A DNA stretch of 64,000 bases from Rostrohypoxylon terebratum. Taxonomy: Eukaryota > Ascomycota > Sordariomycetes > Xylariales > Hypoxylaceae. Shown here one piece after another: positions 47,960 through 59,350 of this stretch (positions within the stretch are counted from its first letter, which is position 1; every line of letters starts with the position of its first letter). The DNA lies in assembly GCA_022497145.1 (NCBI GenBank), contig MU385872.1:1-64000 (forward strand), in the 5' to 3' direction. Below the pieces are notes generated by a model, which was not told where the DNA came from, ran no database searches, and worked only from the letters and a program-made list of their open reading frames with translations. The position numbers and the translations under genes were made by a program.

Positions 47960-49280
47960 TTATTTCTTCTCCGGAGGCGCAGCTCCACCGGTTGTCGGGA
48001 AACCCATGAACATCTTGAAGTAGTCCTATTGCATCATTAGCGTAACCGGTCATATCATAGGGGCAATAAGAAGGGAAAGGAAGGGAAGGGGACTCACGTA
48101 AATCATCCACTGCAGACCAGTCAAAGTACCAATCATGACAATTCTCACCGGCAGACCGTTCCACAATCCCATAAACCCGATGTCCCTGTAATTCCTCGCG
48201 ACGGCGGCTCCGAAGGCCTCGCCGGCGGCCCGGTTAGCGTTCAGCTTGCTGACGAGGACGTCGGCCGGGTGAGAGACGATGGCGCACAGGATACCGGCGA
48301 GGTAGCCGCCGGAGAAGGAGACGGCGGTCTGCGCGCCCTTGCCGTAGTCGCTCTTCTGGCCGGGCAGGCTGTCGTAGATCTTCTCGACGATGGTCTCGAA
48401 GGAGGCGAACTTCATCATCGTGTACGGGATCTGGCGACCCCAGAGCGGGTACAGGCCCTTGTACAAGCCGCCGACGCCCTCCGCGGCGGTGATCTTGCTG
48501 ATGCCGTCGAAGGTGCCCTTGTACGGCGGGGGGATCGTGGTCTGCATGCGGACCTTGACGGCCTCGAAGGGACAGAGGGCCAGGTCGGCGAGAAACTCGG
48601 CGGAGGCGGAGGCGGTCAGGTACAGCACCGTCTTGTACTTGTACGCGTTCTCGGGGCCGGCCAGGTCGGAGTACTTCTTCTTGAAGTACTCGTACCAGCC
48701 GTACTTGAAGGCGCCCTGCGCCGAGTACCCGAACAGCGTGGGGCTCCAGCCCGTGAAGATCCCGCGCACGCCTTCCTGTCGGAAAATCAGGCCCCAGGCC
48801 TGGAAGTTGCCCTTGTACAGCTTCGCGTCGACTTGTCGCCGGCACTTGACGAGGTCGAGCGGCGTCACGGCCGTGTGGGTCAGGCCCTAGATCGAGGCGA
48901 ACATGCACCGTCAGATGGGGGTCGCGGACTTAAGGGGGTTAAGGCTGGGGGCGGCGCTTTTTTTTTTTCTTCTTTCTTCTGTTTCAACTTACGCATGCAA
49001 GGAGACCGCCAAAGGTGGCGGCCGCGTAGAACGTCGGCGTGTACAGCTCCAATTGCTTCTTGCCGCCCGCGCCTGAGGCCTTGTCGAACTCCTTCTGGGC
49101 TTCGGCGCTCAGCTTCTGGGCTTTGTTCTTGGCATCGTCGACGACGGAGTATGCCGCGAAAAGCTCCGGACGCGCTTGGTAGGGGGTGGCTTTGGGAGAT
49201 GGGACGGTCCGCGCTTTCTGATTTAAGGGCGAGCTGAAGGACTGATGGAGGACATGTTGGTTAGGGAAGAGGAAAGACAT
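47960..49280 (-). CDS. Mitochondrial phosphate carrier (SLC25 family, PIC2/MIR1 type), 380 aa
   Basis: Imports phosphate across the mitochondrial inner membrane. Exons: 49280-48993, 48886-48098 and 48025-47960. About 80 N-terminal residues precede the carrier core, which begins at LYTPTFYAAATFGGLLACGL. The three repeats carry Px[D/E]xxK signatures: TPLDLVKCRRQ, CPFEAVKVRMQ and HPADVLVSKLN. KGNFQAWGLIFRQEGVRGIF and WGRQIPYTMMKFASFE are typical of phosphate carriers. The C-terminus spliced from the third exon is DYFKMFMGFPTTGGAAPPEK. The start is MSFLFPNQ. The middle exon is very GC3-rich and generates long artefactual ORFs in other frames. Confidence 0.95.
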
Positions 49281-50641
49281 TGTGACGATATCTGGGATTT
49301 TCAAGTCAATATGATTGATAAAGCTGGAAATAGCTCAGTCAAACAACATACCGTTTCCCTAAAATGAATAGGTTGATATGATCCTATCACGATATGATCG
49401 GTCGCAAAGTCCAGTGTTCTGGTATCAAACCACAACCGGTGCGATGGATAGATTTAATGTGCCGAAGCAGACAAAAACGTTGGTCACCAACAAAGAGTAG
49501 GTGGTTTAGGTGAAGTTCACGGAGGCTCAAATATTTGACAGATTTATCAGGTAAGATAGCTAATACCTAGCCAATAGCCAAGGTCCAATGACTGTACTCC
49601 CTGCTTTCTCCAACCACCTTTCCTTTCGATTATCCGAGTTTACTCCTCCCGCTCGGGTTACATCCAGTAGCATTTACGTCCGGTATCTTTTCTTTCCTGG
49701 ATGATAGAACGGGTTACATGAAATCCCGTTTAAGAAAACCGAAATCCGATTAGGTTATCAGCTTTACTCAAATAAGGAACTCGACCATAACATCGCCGTA
49801 GATTTACCTCTTAGTTGAGTATGAGGGTAAGCGCTTGAGCTTCCTTGGGAGGTGAGACATCTCGTGTTAGTGACGTCGGGGCATCCGGCAGGGCTGAATG
49901 GGGTCAACGGCTTTAAGAGCTTTCGCCAATGGCAGAGCAAGAAATTCGATTCAACGGGGCTTTAAATTGGGTAAACGAAAGATACAGGTGCTTGACTAGG
50001 GGTTAGAGGTATAGCGAACACCGTAAACCGATAGGAATAAGAGTTGCGCATGTGGAAGCAACTTTCATAATAATAATGAAAATTTGAAAAATAAGTATAT
50101 TCTTGAAATCTACTAGGTAACAAATGATTCTTGATAAATACATTTCACTTTTTTACCCCAATATGATCCTAGGTAACTCTTATCATGTGAAAGGGGTAAC
50201 CTTGGAACTTGAAGAGAACCTTGAGAGCTTGAGAGCTTCAAGGGGCGGTTATCAACGCTTGCGAGGGGCTATTACCTAAGGTCCTAAGTCCATGCCCCAC
50301 TTAGGCTTGCAATTCTGGAAGATCTTCCGTCATCTTAGACTCCACCAAAAAACTAAATAGACTAAACGCCAATATCCATTTCCATTTCACTACTTATCGA
50401 ATTCCGATCTTACTGATGCCCATAAACCTCTCAAGACGACTCATATTGCGACAAAGTCACTGAATACAAGACACAACTTAGCAAAGCATAAGCAAGCCTT
50501 ATAATTGTCACCGTGAAGTGAAACAAGACTAAGCGCCGCGGGGTAGCTCATAAGGCTCAGCTATCAAACGAAGACCAAATAGCGGTTTCCATCACATCTC
50601 AATACCTACCTGCACTACCTGCACTACTTCATAACACGAGC
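49281..50641. other. Intergenic, divergent promoter PiC / CBS protein
   Basis: No gene was seen. A+T-rich DNA at 50060-50150 and a CCTAAGGTCCTAAGTCC motif at about 50276-50292. Confidence 0.5.
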
Positions 50642-51319
50642 ATGGCACAAACGATAGAGACGACGCCACATATCGGCCCCTCACCTGTCGGAAACAAGAC
50701 ATTCGTATCGAAATGGTCGTCGCGATATCGAGGAGTAAGCACCCTATCCCCAAACCAAGCCAACAAAACCCAAACTCCAAGCCGTAGCACCTTCACACAC
50801 ACACACACACATACCCCCTCACCAACTTCATATCCCACAGTTTTAAATAACCATGGATGGATACTAACGAACGAAAAAAAACCCCAGGCCACAGTCCAAG
50901 ACCTCGAGCCGCCCTCAGCCCTCTCCCTAAACCCGACGGACCCGATCTCCCTCGCGCTGCTCTCGGCCTTCGAGCGCGACTACACGCACCTGACGATCGT
51001 CGACGCCTCGACGCGCGCCCTACTAGGCTACATCGCCATCCCAACACTACAAGCGCAGCTCGACGCCGGCCGCGTGCGGCCCGCCGACCCGCTGTCCCAG
51101 GCCATGGCGCGCTTCGAGCGCCGCGGCAAGAAGTACCGCGTCATCACCATGGCCACGCCGCTCGAGGAGCTCGAGGAGTTCTTCGAGGGCGGCGGCGCCG
51201 GCGCCGGTGCGGGGCAGAAGCAGGAGTTCGCTGTGGTCACGGACGAGGATCGGAGGTTCGTGCTGGGCGTCGCGACCAGGGCTGACTTGGAGGAGTTCGT
51301 GAAGAGGAGGCCTGCGTGA
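50642..51319 (+). CDS. Small CBS-domain protein, 174 aa
   Basis: CBS pairs usually bind adenosyl nucleotides and regulate a partner; no catalytic domain is attached. Exons: 50642-50734 and 50888-51319. The intron carries a (CA)n tract, and reading through it would insert a false low-complexity stretch. The first CBS motif covers TVQDLEPPSALSLNPTDPIS through HLTIVDASTRALLGYIAIPT. The second runs from YRVITMATPLEELEEFF to FAVVTDEDRRFVLGVATRAD and ends in a helix, LEEFVKRR. A Gly/Ala run (GGGAGAGAG) interrupts the second domain. Similar stand-alone CBS proteins are common in ascomycetes, and the partner is unknown. GC3-rich. Confidence 0.88.
   Translation: MAQTIETTPHIGPSPVGNKTFVSKWSSRYRGVSTLSPNQANKTQTPSRSTFTHTHTHTPSPTSYPTVLNNHGWILTNEKKPQATVQDLEPPSALSLNPTDPISLALLSAFERDYTHLTIVDASTRALLGYIAIPTLQAQLDAGRVRPADPLSQAMARFERRGKKYRVITMATPLEELEEFFEGGGAGAGAGQKQEFAVVTDEDRRFVLGVATRADLEEFVKRRPA
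50794..50811 (+). repeat. (CA)9 microsatellite in intron
   Basis: Nine CA units lie inside the only intron of the CBS-domain gene, between donor 50735 and acceptor 50887. Confidence 0.85.
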
Positions 51320-52246
51320 GGGGGTGTGTTGGTGGTCCCGGACGTTATTGCGCGTTGGAGTAAGAAGTAAGGGTGAGAGTGAGGCAAGGGTGAGTGGGCA
51401 GTGGAAAGGAATATTCAAGAGTTACGGGGAGTATGTCACACTGCGACCCTTAAACAGGGCTTGGTTGATCCGTGAGGCTACGTGTTAAAAGGGTACTCGA
51501 AATCAACGCATATAACGAAGATTGGCGCAATGGGAGAGGCCAGCTTGCTACTCTAGGCTCACGATTCGTTGGTATTGAGTGAGTAATCGCTCAGTTTGAG
51601 GTATTCAACATGCACTTATGCAAGGGACTCCAGGAGCCCGGGGTGCTCTACTCGCTCGCAAGGGGCAAGGAGTATAACAATCAAGTTGTTGGCCAGTAGA
51701 TAGGGGATGCAACGAAAACTAACAAAAATAATATAAAACAACACCCCAAAAATCCGTATGAATTTTAGATCACTTCAACATGTCCTACCTTGACATTGTG
51801 CACCACAGTACTTCACGCTCAGCGAGAGAAATAAACCGTTCCGACAAGTTGAATCTTGTTGGAAAAATCACTGTTATCTTGATATATATATATGACACCT
51901 TACCGCTTTTCTTATTTTTGAAGATGCGACGGGCTGTGTTAAGTAGGGTGTATGAGGTTTATTCGACAAAACGCAAGGAGAGTCCATCCAGCCATCTCAT
52001 AAGATACTCATTATGCTCATTGAAATTGCAAATTGTATGGTTCCCTTCATTGTTAATTTGAGTATCTGGAGTAAGAAATCGGCCATAATTCATATCCCCT
52101 CTATTTTCTACCAGACCTTAAACATCAACCCATTTGTTTCCATCTCATCTATCTCATAATACCTTCCTGGGATCGAAGAGTCTCTCACAAAGAAGACTAC
52201 CTCGGACTTCCGGACTTCAGCCACCAGACTTGGCAAACACGCCTGC
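51320..52246. other. Intergenic, convergent
   Basis: No gene was seen. A TA-rich run lies at 51879-51892. Confidence 0.5.
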
Positions 52247-53022
52247 TCACTCGAGCTCGGAAACCCAATCATAAATCATCCTGAACGCAACATACGTGTC
52301 GCCCTTGGCGACCACGATATTCCTAGCGTACCTCCTCTCGCCGCCCACGTCCTGGAACCCCCAGACCTGCAGCGCCGTCCACCCGTTATCCAGGCTCTCC
52401 ACGTGGTTCAGCACGTGTGTCTCGCCCTCGGGTCCTCCCTTCTCGGCATCGCCATCTAGCCAATCGCGCGCTACAAAGTCGTCCTGCGCCCACTTCTTCT
52501 CGATTGCCTCGCCCCCGGCGCTCACGAGCGCCTTTAGCTCTGCGGAGCTGATCCAGCGCGAGCGGCCTTGCACGCGGCCGAAGAGCCAGTCGCTGTGTTC
52601 GCGGAACACAAAGTCCAGGCACCGGTTCTCCGTGGTCCCCTTGACGCCGGCCGTGGCGATCTGGTCGATATCGATGCGGGTTACCGGGGGAACGTCGTCG
52701 GCGGCGACGGCAGGGGGCGTGGGGGGTCCCTGGTACTGCTTCACATGCAGGGTCACCGTCGTGTTGTTGATCGTCTTTCGGATCAGCCACCCGACGCCTT
52801 GCAAGGCGAGGGCCGGCTCGACGCTGTCTGAGAGGTTTTTGTTCTACTCGAGGCATTAGTCTTGGCCATGCGGACTTGGGGAAGCGTTCAATGACGGCGA
52901 TCATGCGTCATGTCTGGGATACGCGGGAGAGCGACGCCATGAGTGATATGAGACCGTGTCTGACTTACCAAAACCCACTTCCCGTTCAGGTCTCCGATCG
53001 TCTTGTTTGCCGGGGCTGCCAT
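52247..53022 (-). CDS. Conserved fungal protein, lipocalin-like, 216 aa
   Basis: I recognise the pattern of a widespread small ascomycete protein but know no proven function. Exons: 53022-52969 and 52843-52247, joined as KWVLNKNLSDSVEPALALQG. The body looks like an eight-strand lipid-binding barrel: IGDLNGKWVL at the start (the G-x-W of lipocalins), then GWLIRKTINNTTVTLHVKQY, RIDIDQIATAGVKGTTENR, DWLFGRVQGRSRW, GWTALQVWGFQDV and RYARNIVVAKGDTYVAFRMI. No signal peptide, membrane segment or catalytic motif was seen, so it is probably cytosolic. The ATG chosen is the first in frame giving the W-containing strand. The fold is inferred from pattern only. Confidence 0.82.
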
Positions 53023-54680
53023 GGCCTTGAATGTCTCGCCGTGCGGAGGTGATGAACCAAAAAGACGGGACAACAAAGACAAAAAAAACCAGGGGAGGCT
53101 TATATTAAGAACTCAGCAATGCAGCGAGCCACGCTATGAGGTCGTATTCTGAATCAGATGAGTGCAACGTGAGTAAGAAACCAGGTTACGAAAGAGAAAA
53201 AAAAAAGAAAAGAAACGAGAAGAAACCCGTCAGCAAGTTTGAAACAAGATCGGTTTTCGAAGAGTCAATTGTCTTAATTTAAAAAGCTTTAGGGTTTCTA
53301 TTCTTGGTAATCAGCTGCTTCTCGGTCGAAACTCAATCGTGGGAGTGATCCCGAGGCAGCATTTGAAAACGCCGGATCGCCATTTCCCTCAGTCCTTCAG
53401 CGACGAATACCTATTCGGGATCAAAACGTAAGAGCAGTTAGCATCCACATGTGGAGAGGGGTCGAACTTCACATTTCCTAATCAGGTAGTGAGAAGCATC
53501 CAGGGTGCCATGAAATGCCCGCATTGGTGCTTCTATCGGATGCGGGGTGCGCTAGTACGTAAGAGGGTATAGCTCATCATTTCTATTTACAAGGTGAAGG
53601 AACATTGAAAAGGCGCCATTGACGCTATCGACGCTATTGACGGCTTCAAGCCATATTGCCATAGTATGTATCACTTACATCCATAGTATGAATTACACGA
53701 ACTGTGCGAAGTATACGTGTAGTCTTCAAGCTCTGTCTCATATTAAGATCCCAAGGGTCGTTTTCATGTCCTCTTTTATTTCTAAGGATCAATGCTGCTA
53801 TCACATCAACCTCACATCAACCTAACTCGGACATGCCCAAGCCGATCTATCCATTCAACATGTGAGACTTTGCGTGTGCAACATATGAAAATTTCATTAA
53901 TATCTCATCTACTTTCAGGGGGCGTTCATTTTTGGCCGTGGCGTGCTGGATTGGCATGAACATTACTCATGCAAGAACTCCATTGATGAATAGGAACCCT
54001 TTCAATATCCGTGCTATAAGGGATCTTTGGTACACTACAAAAACAACGATACTAGATAGAGAAAGCGGACCGAAGATTCGAGAGATTTAGCATTGTTCCT
54101 AGAGCCTACATGGACATAGATCTACTACCCCGAGGTCTCTTTTGCGAGCCAACCCTCTAGCATTCATGTGATGTAACGGAGTCTATGCACACTTGTAACC
54201 AACGGGAGTAGATAATACATGAACTTGCGTGGCCATGAAACGTTCGATCCGATTGCTTCGGCTATAATATAAAGAAAGGATAGAATGCCTAGAATTGAGT
54301 TCTAAACGTGTTTTCTTATTATAATGATTAGGTAGGTTTCCCAGGACTAAATAGGGCGAACCTTTACTCCTAGGAATTTATACATGCTTGCGTTCGACGA
54401 ATGTGAATAAAAAAGGGGATATCCTACTCATACAGTTGTCACCGTCTTCTGCTCCTATACACCGGAAATTTTTCAAAGACGACAGCCAACCGTCGCCTGC
54501 AATCCAAATCCATCATCGACCCGTTATCGTGGAGTCATCACTGGCAACCAGTTACTTCCCTCCCAGGCTTGGAAAGATTTGAGATCACCTAGCCGCCCGG
54601 CTGCCTTGCTAATACAATACTCGTCCCTCGAGGGGGACGAAAGTCTTGGGGTATGTTAACTCTTCCACGGCAGCAGCCAC
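53023..54680. other. Intergenic, 1.7 kb
   Basis: No gene was seen. Promoter of the lipocalin-like gene at the left; unassigned sequence to the end of the SDR gene. Confidence 0.5.
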
Positions 54681-55960
54681 CTACGGCCACCATTTCATTC
54701 TCTTATAGCTTTCGATCACCTCCTCAACCAATTCCTTAGTAATGGTCGGCTTTTGGTACTGAAAGCCAACCACTTCCTCAAGTCGGCTGCCGTCCATGCT
54801 GAGATCTGTGTCCTTCAGTAACTCCTTCTCCATAAAGGGAGTCAACGGTCCCGGTCTCGTTATACCGGCGTCGGAGAGAAGGTCGGCCCAAGGTCCAAGA
54901 ACGTCATCGTTGACATCGTCGACGACGCTATCCATGTTAAGACGGGCCAGGTTGCTAAGAAGCTGGCCCTGGAATCCGGTCTCGATTCCAAAGACCTCTC
55001 CGATAATATCAGCGATCACGCCCTGATTCGTCGTGCCCTTATCGACGACGTTGAAAATAGGCACCTGGCCCATGCTCTTCTCGTCCCAATTGGCCTTGCC
55101 CGCGTCGTACCATGCGGCAACGGCCCACAGAGCTCGTGTAACATCGTCGATGTGGGCTGTGTTCGTACGCAAGTCTTTAGTCCATAACCATTTCATCTCT
55201 TCGCCAAGCGCTTGGTAGACGCGCGCCATGCACAATGCCGTCGCTACCCATTGGGATGCATATGGGCCGTATACGTGTGGTAGGCGCACGATAACGAGAT
55301 GCAAGCTATGCGCGAAAAAAAGGAACCTAAGGTCAGACTAAAGTTGATCAATACGCGACTGAAGGTGGCAGCTTACCCTTCAATCTTGGCGAGCTCCTCT
55401 TCTGCTTGAAGCTTGAAGACAGCAATCTTGCTCCATGGTTTCAGCTTATCGCCTTCCTTGCTCGGCGACGAATTCGGTTTATATACCATGCCTGTGCTCA
55501 ACTCCACAAAGCATTTGACCTTCCGCCTCGCCGCTTCTCTGCCGACTGCCAACGACAACCCTAATGACCGTACCTTATATACCTCATCCTCCTGGGAATA
55601 TCTCGTCTCGCCGCCGCAGTTGAAGACATAATCCCACTCCTTCCCGTCTGTTCGGTCAAATATTCGCGCTAGAGCCTCTGCATATGAGATTTAGCGTTAG
55701 CAAGGCTTAGCATGACTCAGGAGGGAGAGGCTAGTCGAAATCTGTTGAGACATACGCTCTTTACTCGCATCCGCCTGGATAAATTTATCTGAAGAACATG
55801 CTTTTTCGAATTCAGGTGCTAGCCAGGCAAGTTGAGGCAGCACCTTGTCGACCAAGCGAACTTCAGATGCAAGGTCGTTCTCGTGTATATATCTAGCGAG
55901 GAAGCGTCCGATATAACCTAAACCGCCGATGATGAGGACTGTCGGCTTTTCCGAAGCCAT
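54681..55960 (-). CDS. Atypical extended SDR / NAD-dependent epimerase-dehydratase-like protein, 376 aa
   Basis: A Rossmann-fold NAD(P)-binding protein. Exons: 55960-55756, 55677-55377 and 55305-54681. GGLGYIG at residues 13-19 is the dinucleotide loop of extended SDRs. DYVFNCGGETRYSQED and FVELSTGMVYKP hold the family's fourth strand and catalytic Ser/Thr region, and VIVRLPHVYGPY is the RPxxVYGP-type block. The usual YxxxK dyad is not seen at its expected place: KPWSKIAVFKLQAEEEL stands there with Trp instead of Tyr. Catalysis is therefore uncertain. The C-terminal domain (IFNVVDKGTTNQGVIADIIG) resembles epimerases that open the cofactor domain to substrate. Substrate unknown. Confidence 0.88.
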
Positions 55961-57258
55961 TGTGTGTGCGCGCGCCGTTGCAGCCCAACGAGATATGAGT
56001 GATTAGAAGGAAGAAGAGGAGAGTTGAAGGATCGAAGCGCAGCACAAGCGCGGGGCTCGACGTTCGAGGGGTAGCGGTCGCAGGCGAATATTAAGACAAG
56101 GCTATTGTTGGTTGGATATGATCCCGTCTCGGGAGACTTAAAAAGCAGAATTCGAACAAGCTACGCTGGGAGAGCACCGACACGATGGTTATGTACTAAA
56201 GACCCAAGGGAATGCCTGTACTGTCTGAGGTGGAGCAAGGGGCATCCGTCCAACTCCGTCGAAGATTGTGTCAGCTGCCCGAAGCTAGTAGTATTGGTTC
56301 ATTTCGTGGGTTTAGGGGGAAGACAGAGCGGATCCGGTCCAAGCGAGGAGGCCAGCCCTATATAGACGGGACGAGAAGCTAATACTATGTAGGTCCTAAG
56401 AGGGGGACAAGAGGGAACAGGAGGAATCAGATTTATTATTGTTACTGCTCGATACTTTGCTTTCCAGTGCAACCCCAACTGGAGGTGAACAGGAAAAAAT
56501 AATAAAAAATAATAATGTGCCGTATGTGCAATGTGACGCAGGGGAGGCTTGGTTTATTATGTACGGAATACGTACGGATGTATGGGACATGAATATCTGC
56601 AGAGAATCATCGAAGGATGTTTAGGTCTAGTGGAAATTGAATAGTGGGAAAAAAGCACATGTAGCCTGCTGTAGATCGGTACGCATGGGGGGAGGCCGCC
56701 ACCGCCGCCAGCCCACGTATGGATATGGTAGGATATGGTATGGAAGTTATGGGTATGGTCGATGGAGACATCAGGAGAAGTAGTGGAGACCAACGAGTTG
56801 CTCCTTGTGGTTCAATTAATGCACCAAGTGATTGCGGTAACCGCTAAAAGAGCACCTTGACTGCGACCCCCTTGTTCGCGCAAGACGGATCTGCTGGGGG
56901 CTCGGGCTGGGAGAAAAAAAAAAGAGAGAGAAGGGCTTGGTAGATTGAGCAATGACTGGGCAACATGGGCAGTGCAAGATCGGATACTTTTTTTTTCATT
57001 ATGTATTGTACGATGACCAGGAAGAGATAGGACCTTCGGAAGTCTAAGATGCGAATGTATGTAAGTCAAATAATAAGCCAAACTCGAAACTGGAACTGCC
57101 TTGGAATGGATATGTACCTACATATAGAGCTATAATAAGTCAGATCAATAGGTAGGTAATAGACTCGTATCAATTGGAAGATACTTTGTACACATAGGTA
57201 CATGCCCAGATGCCTACTACATATCCAACGTCGCAGGGCATGTAGACGCCACCGCCTC

Positions 57259-57287
57259 GTATGTACGTATGTATGTATGTATGTGTA
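57259..57287 (+). repeat. (GTAT)n microsatellite
   Basis: Imperfect GTAT/GTAC tetramer run with four perfect GTAT units at 57267-57282. Confidence 0.8.
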
Positions 57288-57970
57288 CAATTATAGCAAT
57301 TATGTGATGTAACTCAAAGGGTGTCAAAAGACGCCGATGTTGATATGATCATTATTAATCGATGAGACCGTAGTCTTGTATTATTTGTGTTCTAAAGGGG
57401 TAAGGGTAAGGGGGAAGAAATGGTGATAAGGAAATTCAGGTGATGAGAAGAAGGGATAAAAAAGGATTCAGGACTAAAGACCGAGGCCGCGAAGAATTAA
57501 ACATCCATTAGTCGTTCATTCATACATTCATTTATCTATTCCTTCCTCCCTTTTGAATTGACTGAAATGCTTGTATGGAAGTCATGACTTCCAGATGAGC
57601 TTTGAGTTTTACTATTATTACCTGAGGTATTACTACGACGTACTTCGTACATAGAACATCGAATACCCTTGGAAGGAATTAAGGATATAAAGTCTTTCAC
57701 CCTTGCTTAAGGTTGGTAAACTTTATTATTAAGAACCTATTCTGGTTAGACTCGATGTACCTGGTTGTGATGTATTATGGCATATGTACGAAGTAGTGTA
57801 GGTAGGAAATTTAAAACTCTCTCAAAGGCAGCTAAAGACAAAACGTCAGATCACTTTCAACTCCTAAATCTGAAACACAAACTTGACTTTTTAATTGTCA
57901 CCAGGTGAGAGCATTGAGTACCTAATTCGACGTCAACAACGACGACAACACCATCATCCAAGATCAATAT

Positions 57971-58000
57971 TGATGCTGATGCTGATGTTGATGTTGATGT
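57971..58000 (+). repeat. Hexamer repeat TGATGC/TGATGT
   Basis: Five hexamers, two TGATGC and three TGATGT, flanked by CAATATT on both sides (57966 and 58001). Confidence 0.8.
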
Positions 58001-58523
58001 CAATATTTTAATACCTACTGTGGAAATCAATAAACCCGGCCAACTGTGTACTCGCCGTCCACTGCCCAGCCATCGCCGCCGCTACACTGCTACACTCCAC
58101 GATTTTACCTAGTACTACTACTAATACTAGTAGTATGTACCTGGTATATAGTACCGAGTAAAATGACGACACCGCCAATTATTGGCTTCCATCTGAATGG
58201 ATAACCCTGATATGCATCAACGCTGCGGCTTGTTCGCTGCTCGTGAGTTGTGGATGTCTCGATTGTTTGGTTTGGGTTTGGATAGACATACCACATACAC
58301 CATACGCCATACACCGTAGAACCTACTATTATTTCCGAGACCATACCCAGTGCCCAGTGTCCAATGTCCCCAATATCCCAATTATCCCCAATATCTACCT
58401 ACTTTGTATTATCCATATGGATCTCACCACCAATCGAGTCACTCGTCGTCTAACCTGAGACCTCGTTAGTCTTAGTCTTGTATCAACACTCTATCCGCCT
58501 GAACACTCCGAGGTCCACGGCTG

Positions 58524-58793
58524 TTATGATCTCGAAAAAGAGGCTCTCTCTTTCTTGCCGCCGCCTCCCCAGCCTTCTTCGTATTCCCGAAAGGGATTGA
58601 GAGGCTTCTTCGGACTTTCGTCTGATGTTACAAAATGAACAGCTGACCAACCTCTAACCTCCAGTACCAAAGAATTAACCGTCTTAACTTCAAACAACCC
58701 CGGACTTTCGGGATCATCTGTATCAGATATTCGCTTCAGGTCCCTGTTCTCCCAGTCCGCTCGAACCCGCAACATTTTAGATAAGGTATCCAT
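58524..58793 (-). CDS. Hypothetical small protein, 89 aa, doubtful
   Basis: Family not recognised. The frame reads MDTLSKMLRVRADWENRD, then SDTDDPESPGLFEVKTV and a polar tail SDESPKKPLNPFREYEEG followed by WGGGGKKERASFSRS. Charge pattern and composition are protein-like, unlike its surroundings. The tail, with a Trp-Gly run and Ser/Arg-rich end, resembles the C-termini of fungal regulatory proteins. It may be the last exon of a longer gene reading from the right, since an open frame extends to 58814, but no upstream exon could be joined. It is the only protein-like frame in a 7 kb desert. Confidence 0.35.
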   Translation of the reverse strand: MDTLSKMLRVRADWENRDLKRISDTDDPESPGLFEVKTVNSLVLEVRGWSAVHFVTSDESPKKPLNPFREYEEGWGGGGKKERASFSRS

Positions 58794-58846
58794 CCGGGAT
58801 CCACGCAAGCCCACGATACAAATTCATGTTATTTCTATCATCCACA

Positions 58847-58870
58847 ACCATCCACCATCCACCATCCACC
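58847..58870 (+). repeat. Heptamer repeat (ACCATCC)3
   Basis: Three ACCATCC copies followed by degenerate CACC/CATC units to about 58882. Confidence 0.75.
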
Positions 58871-59231
58871 ACCATCATCCACATATGTCCATATTCGTGT
58901 ATACGTCCACATTCATTCCACTTCTCAACCCACTCTTTCTACACTACACGTTCATAACTCCGTCCGGCTCAGGTTACATGTTTTCCTGGGTCTATCAAGT
59001 CTACTATGTACTACACTAGGTACACTCTATAATACTGGATATCTGGGTTGAGTGTGGTACCAACCACGGCGCGGGTGCCACATAATGACACCACTCTCGC
59101 AGGCTGATACAGGCTGGCAGCGCAACTCATAAGCACTACTGACCCGAATATTCCAGGTTTGTTCTAGCTTCTAGCAGAGTACCGAAACCACCATGCCGTG
59201 TAAGGTGTGTAAGGTGTAAGCACCAATTCAA

Positions 59232-59350
59232 TACCTACCTAGGACCTAGAGGTTAGGACCCAGGACCTAGGACCTACCTAGCACCTAGGTATGCTGTAAT
59301 TAATACATACATACCTACCTATCTACATAATACCTAGGCTGCTAGGGTAC
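59232..59350. repeat. Dense CCTAGG/ACCTA motif cluster
   Basis: At least five CCTAGG cores with linking ACCTAC and AGGACC units, for example CAGGACCTAGGACCTACCTA. The densest example in the window of the palindromic vocabulary also seen near 18013, 44451, 45061 and 46081. Confidence 0.7.

Noticed and set aside
48269..49237. 322-codon frame antisense to the phosphate carrier
   Set aside because: It mirrors the GC3-rich carrier exon, has low-complexity Gly/Arg/Val composition and crosses the carrier's intron. Codon bias of the true gene explains it.
52296..52904. Long frames opposite and shifted to the lipocalin-like gene
   Set aside because: Composition is biased and the sense frame is clearly the protein-like one, with a spliced first exon.
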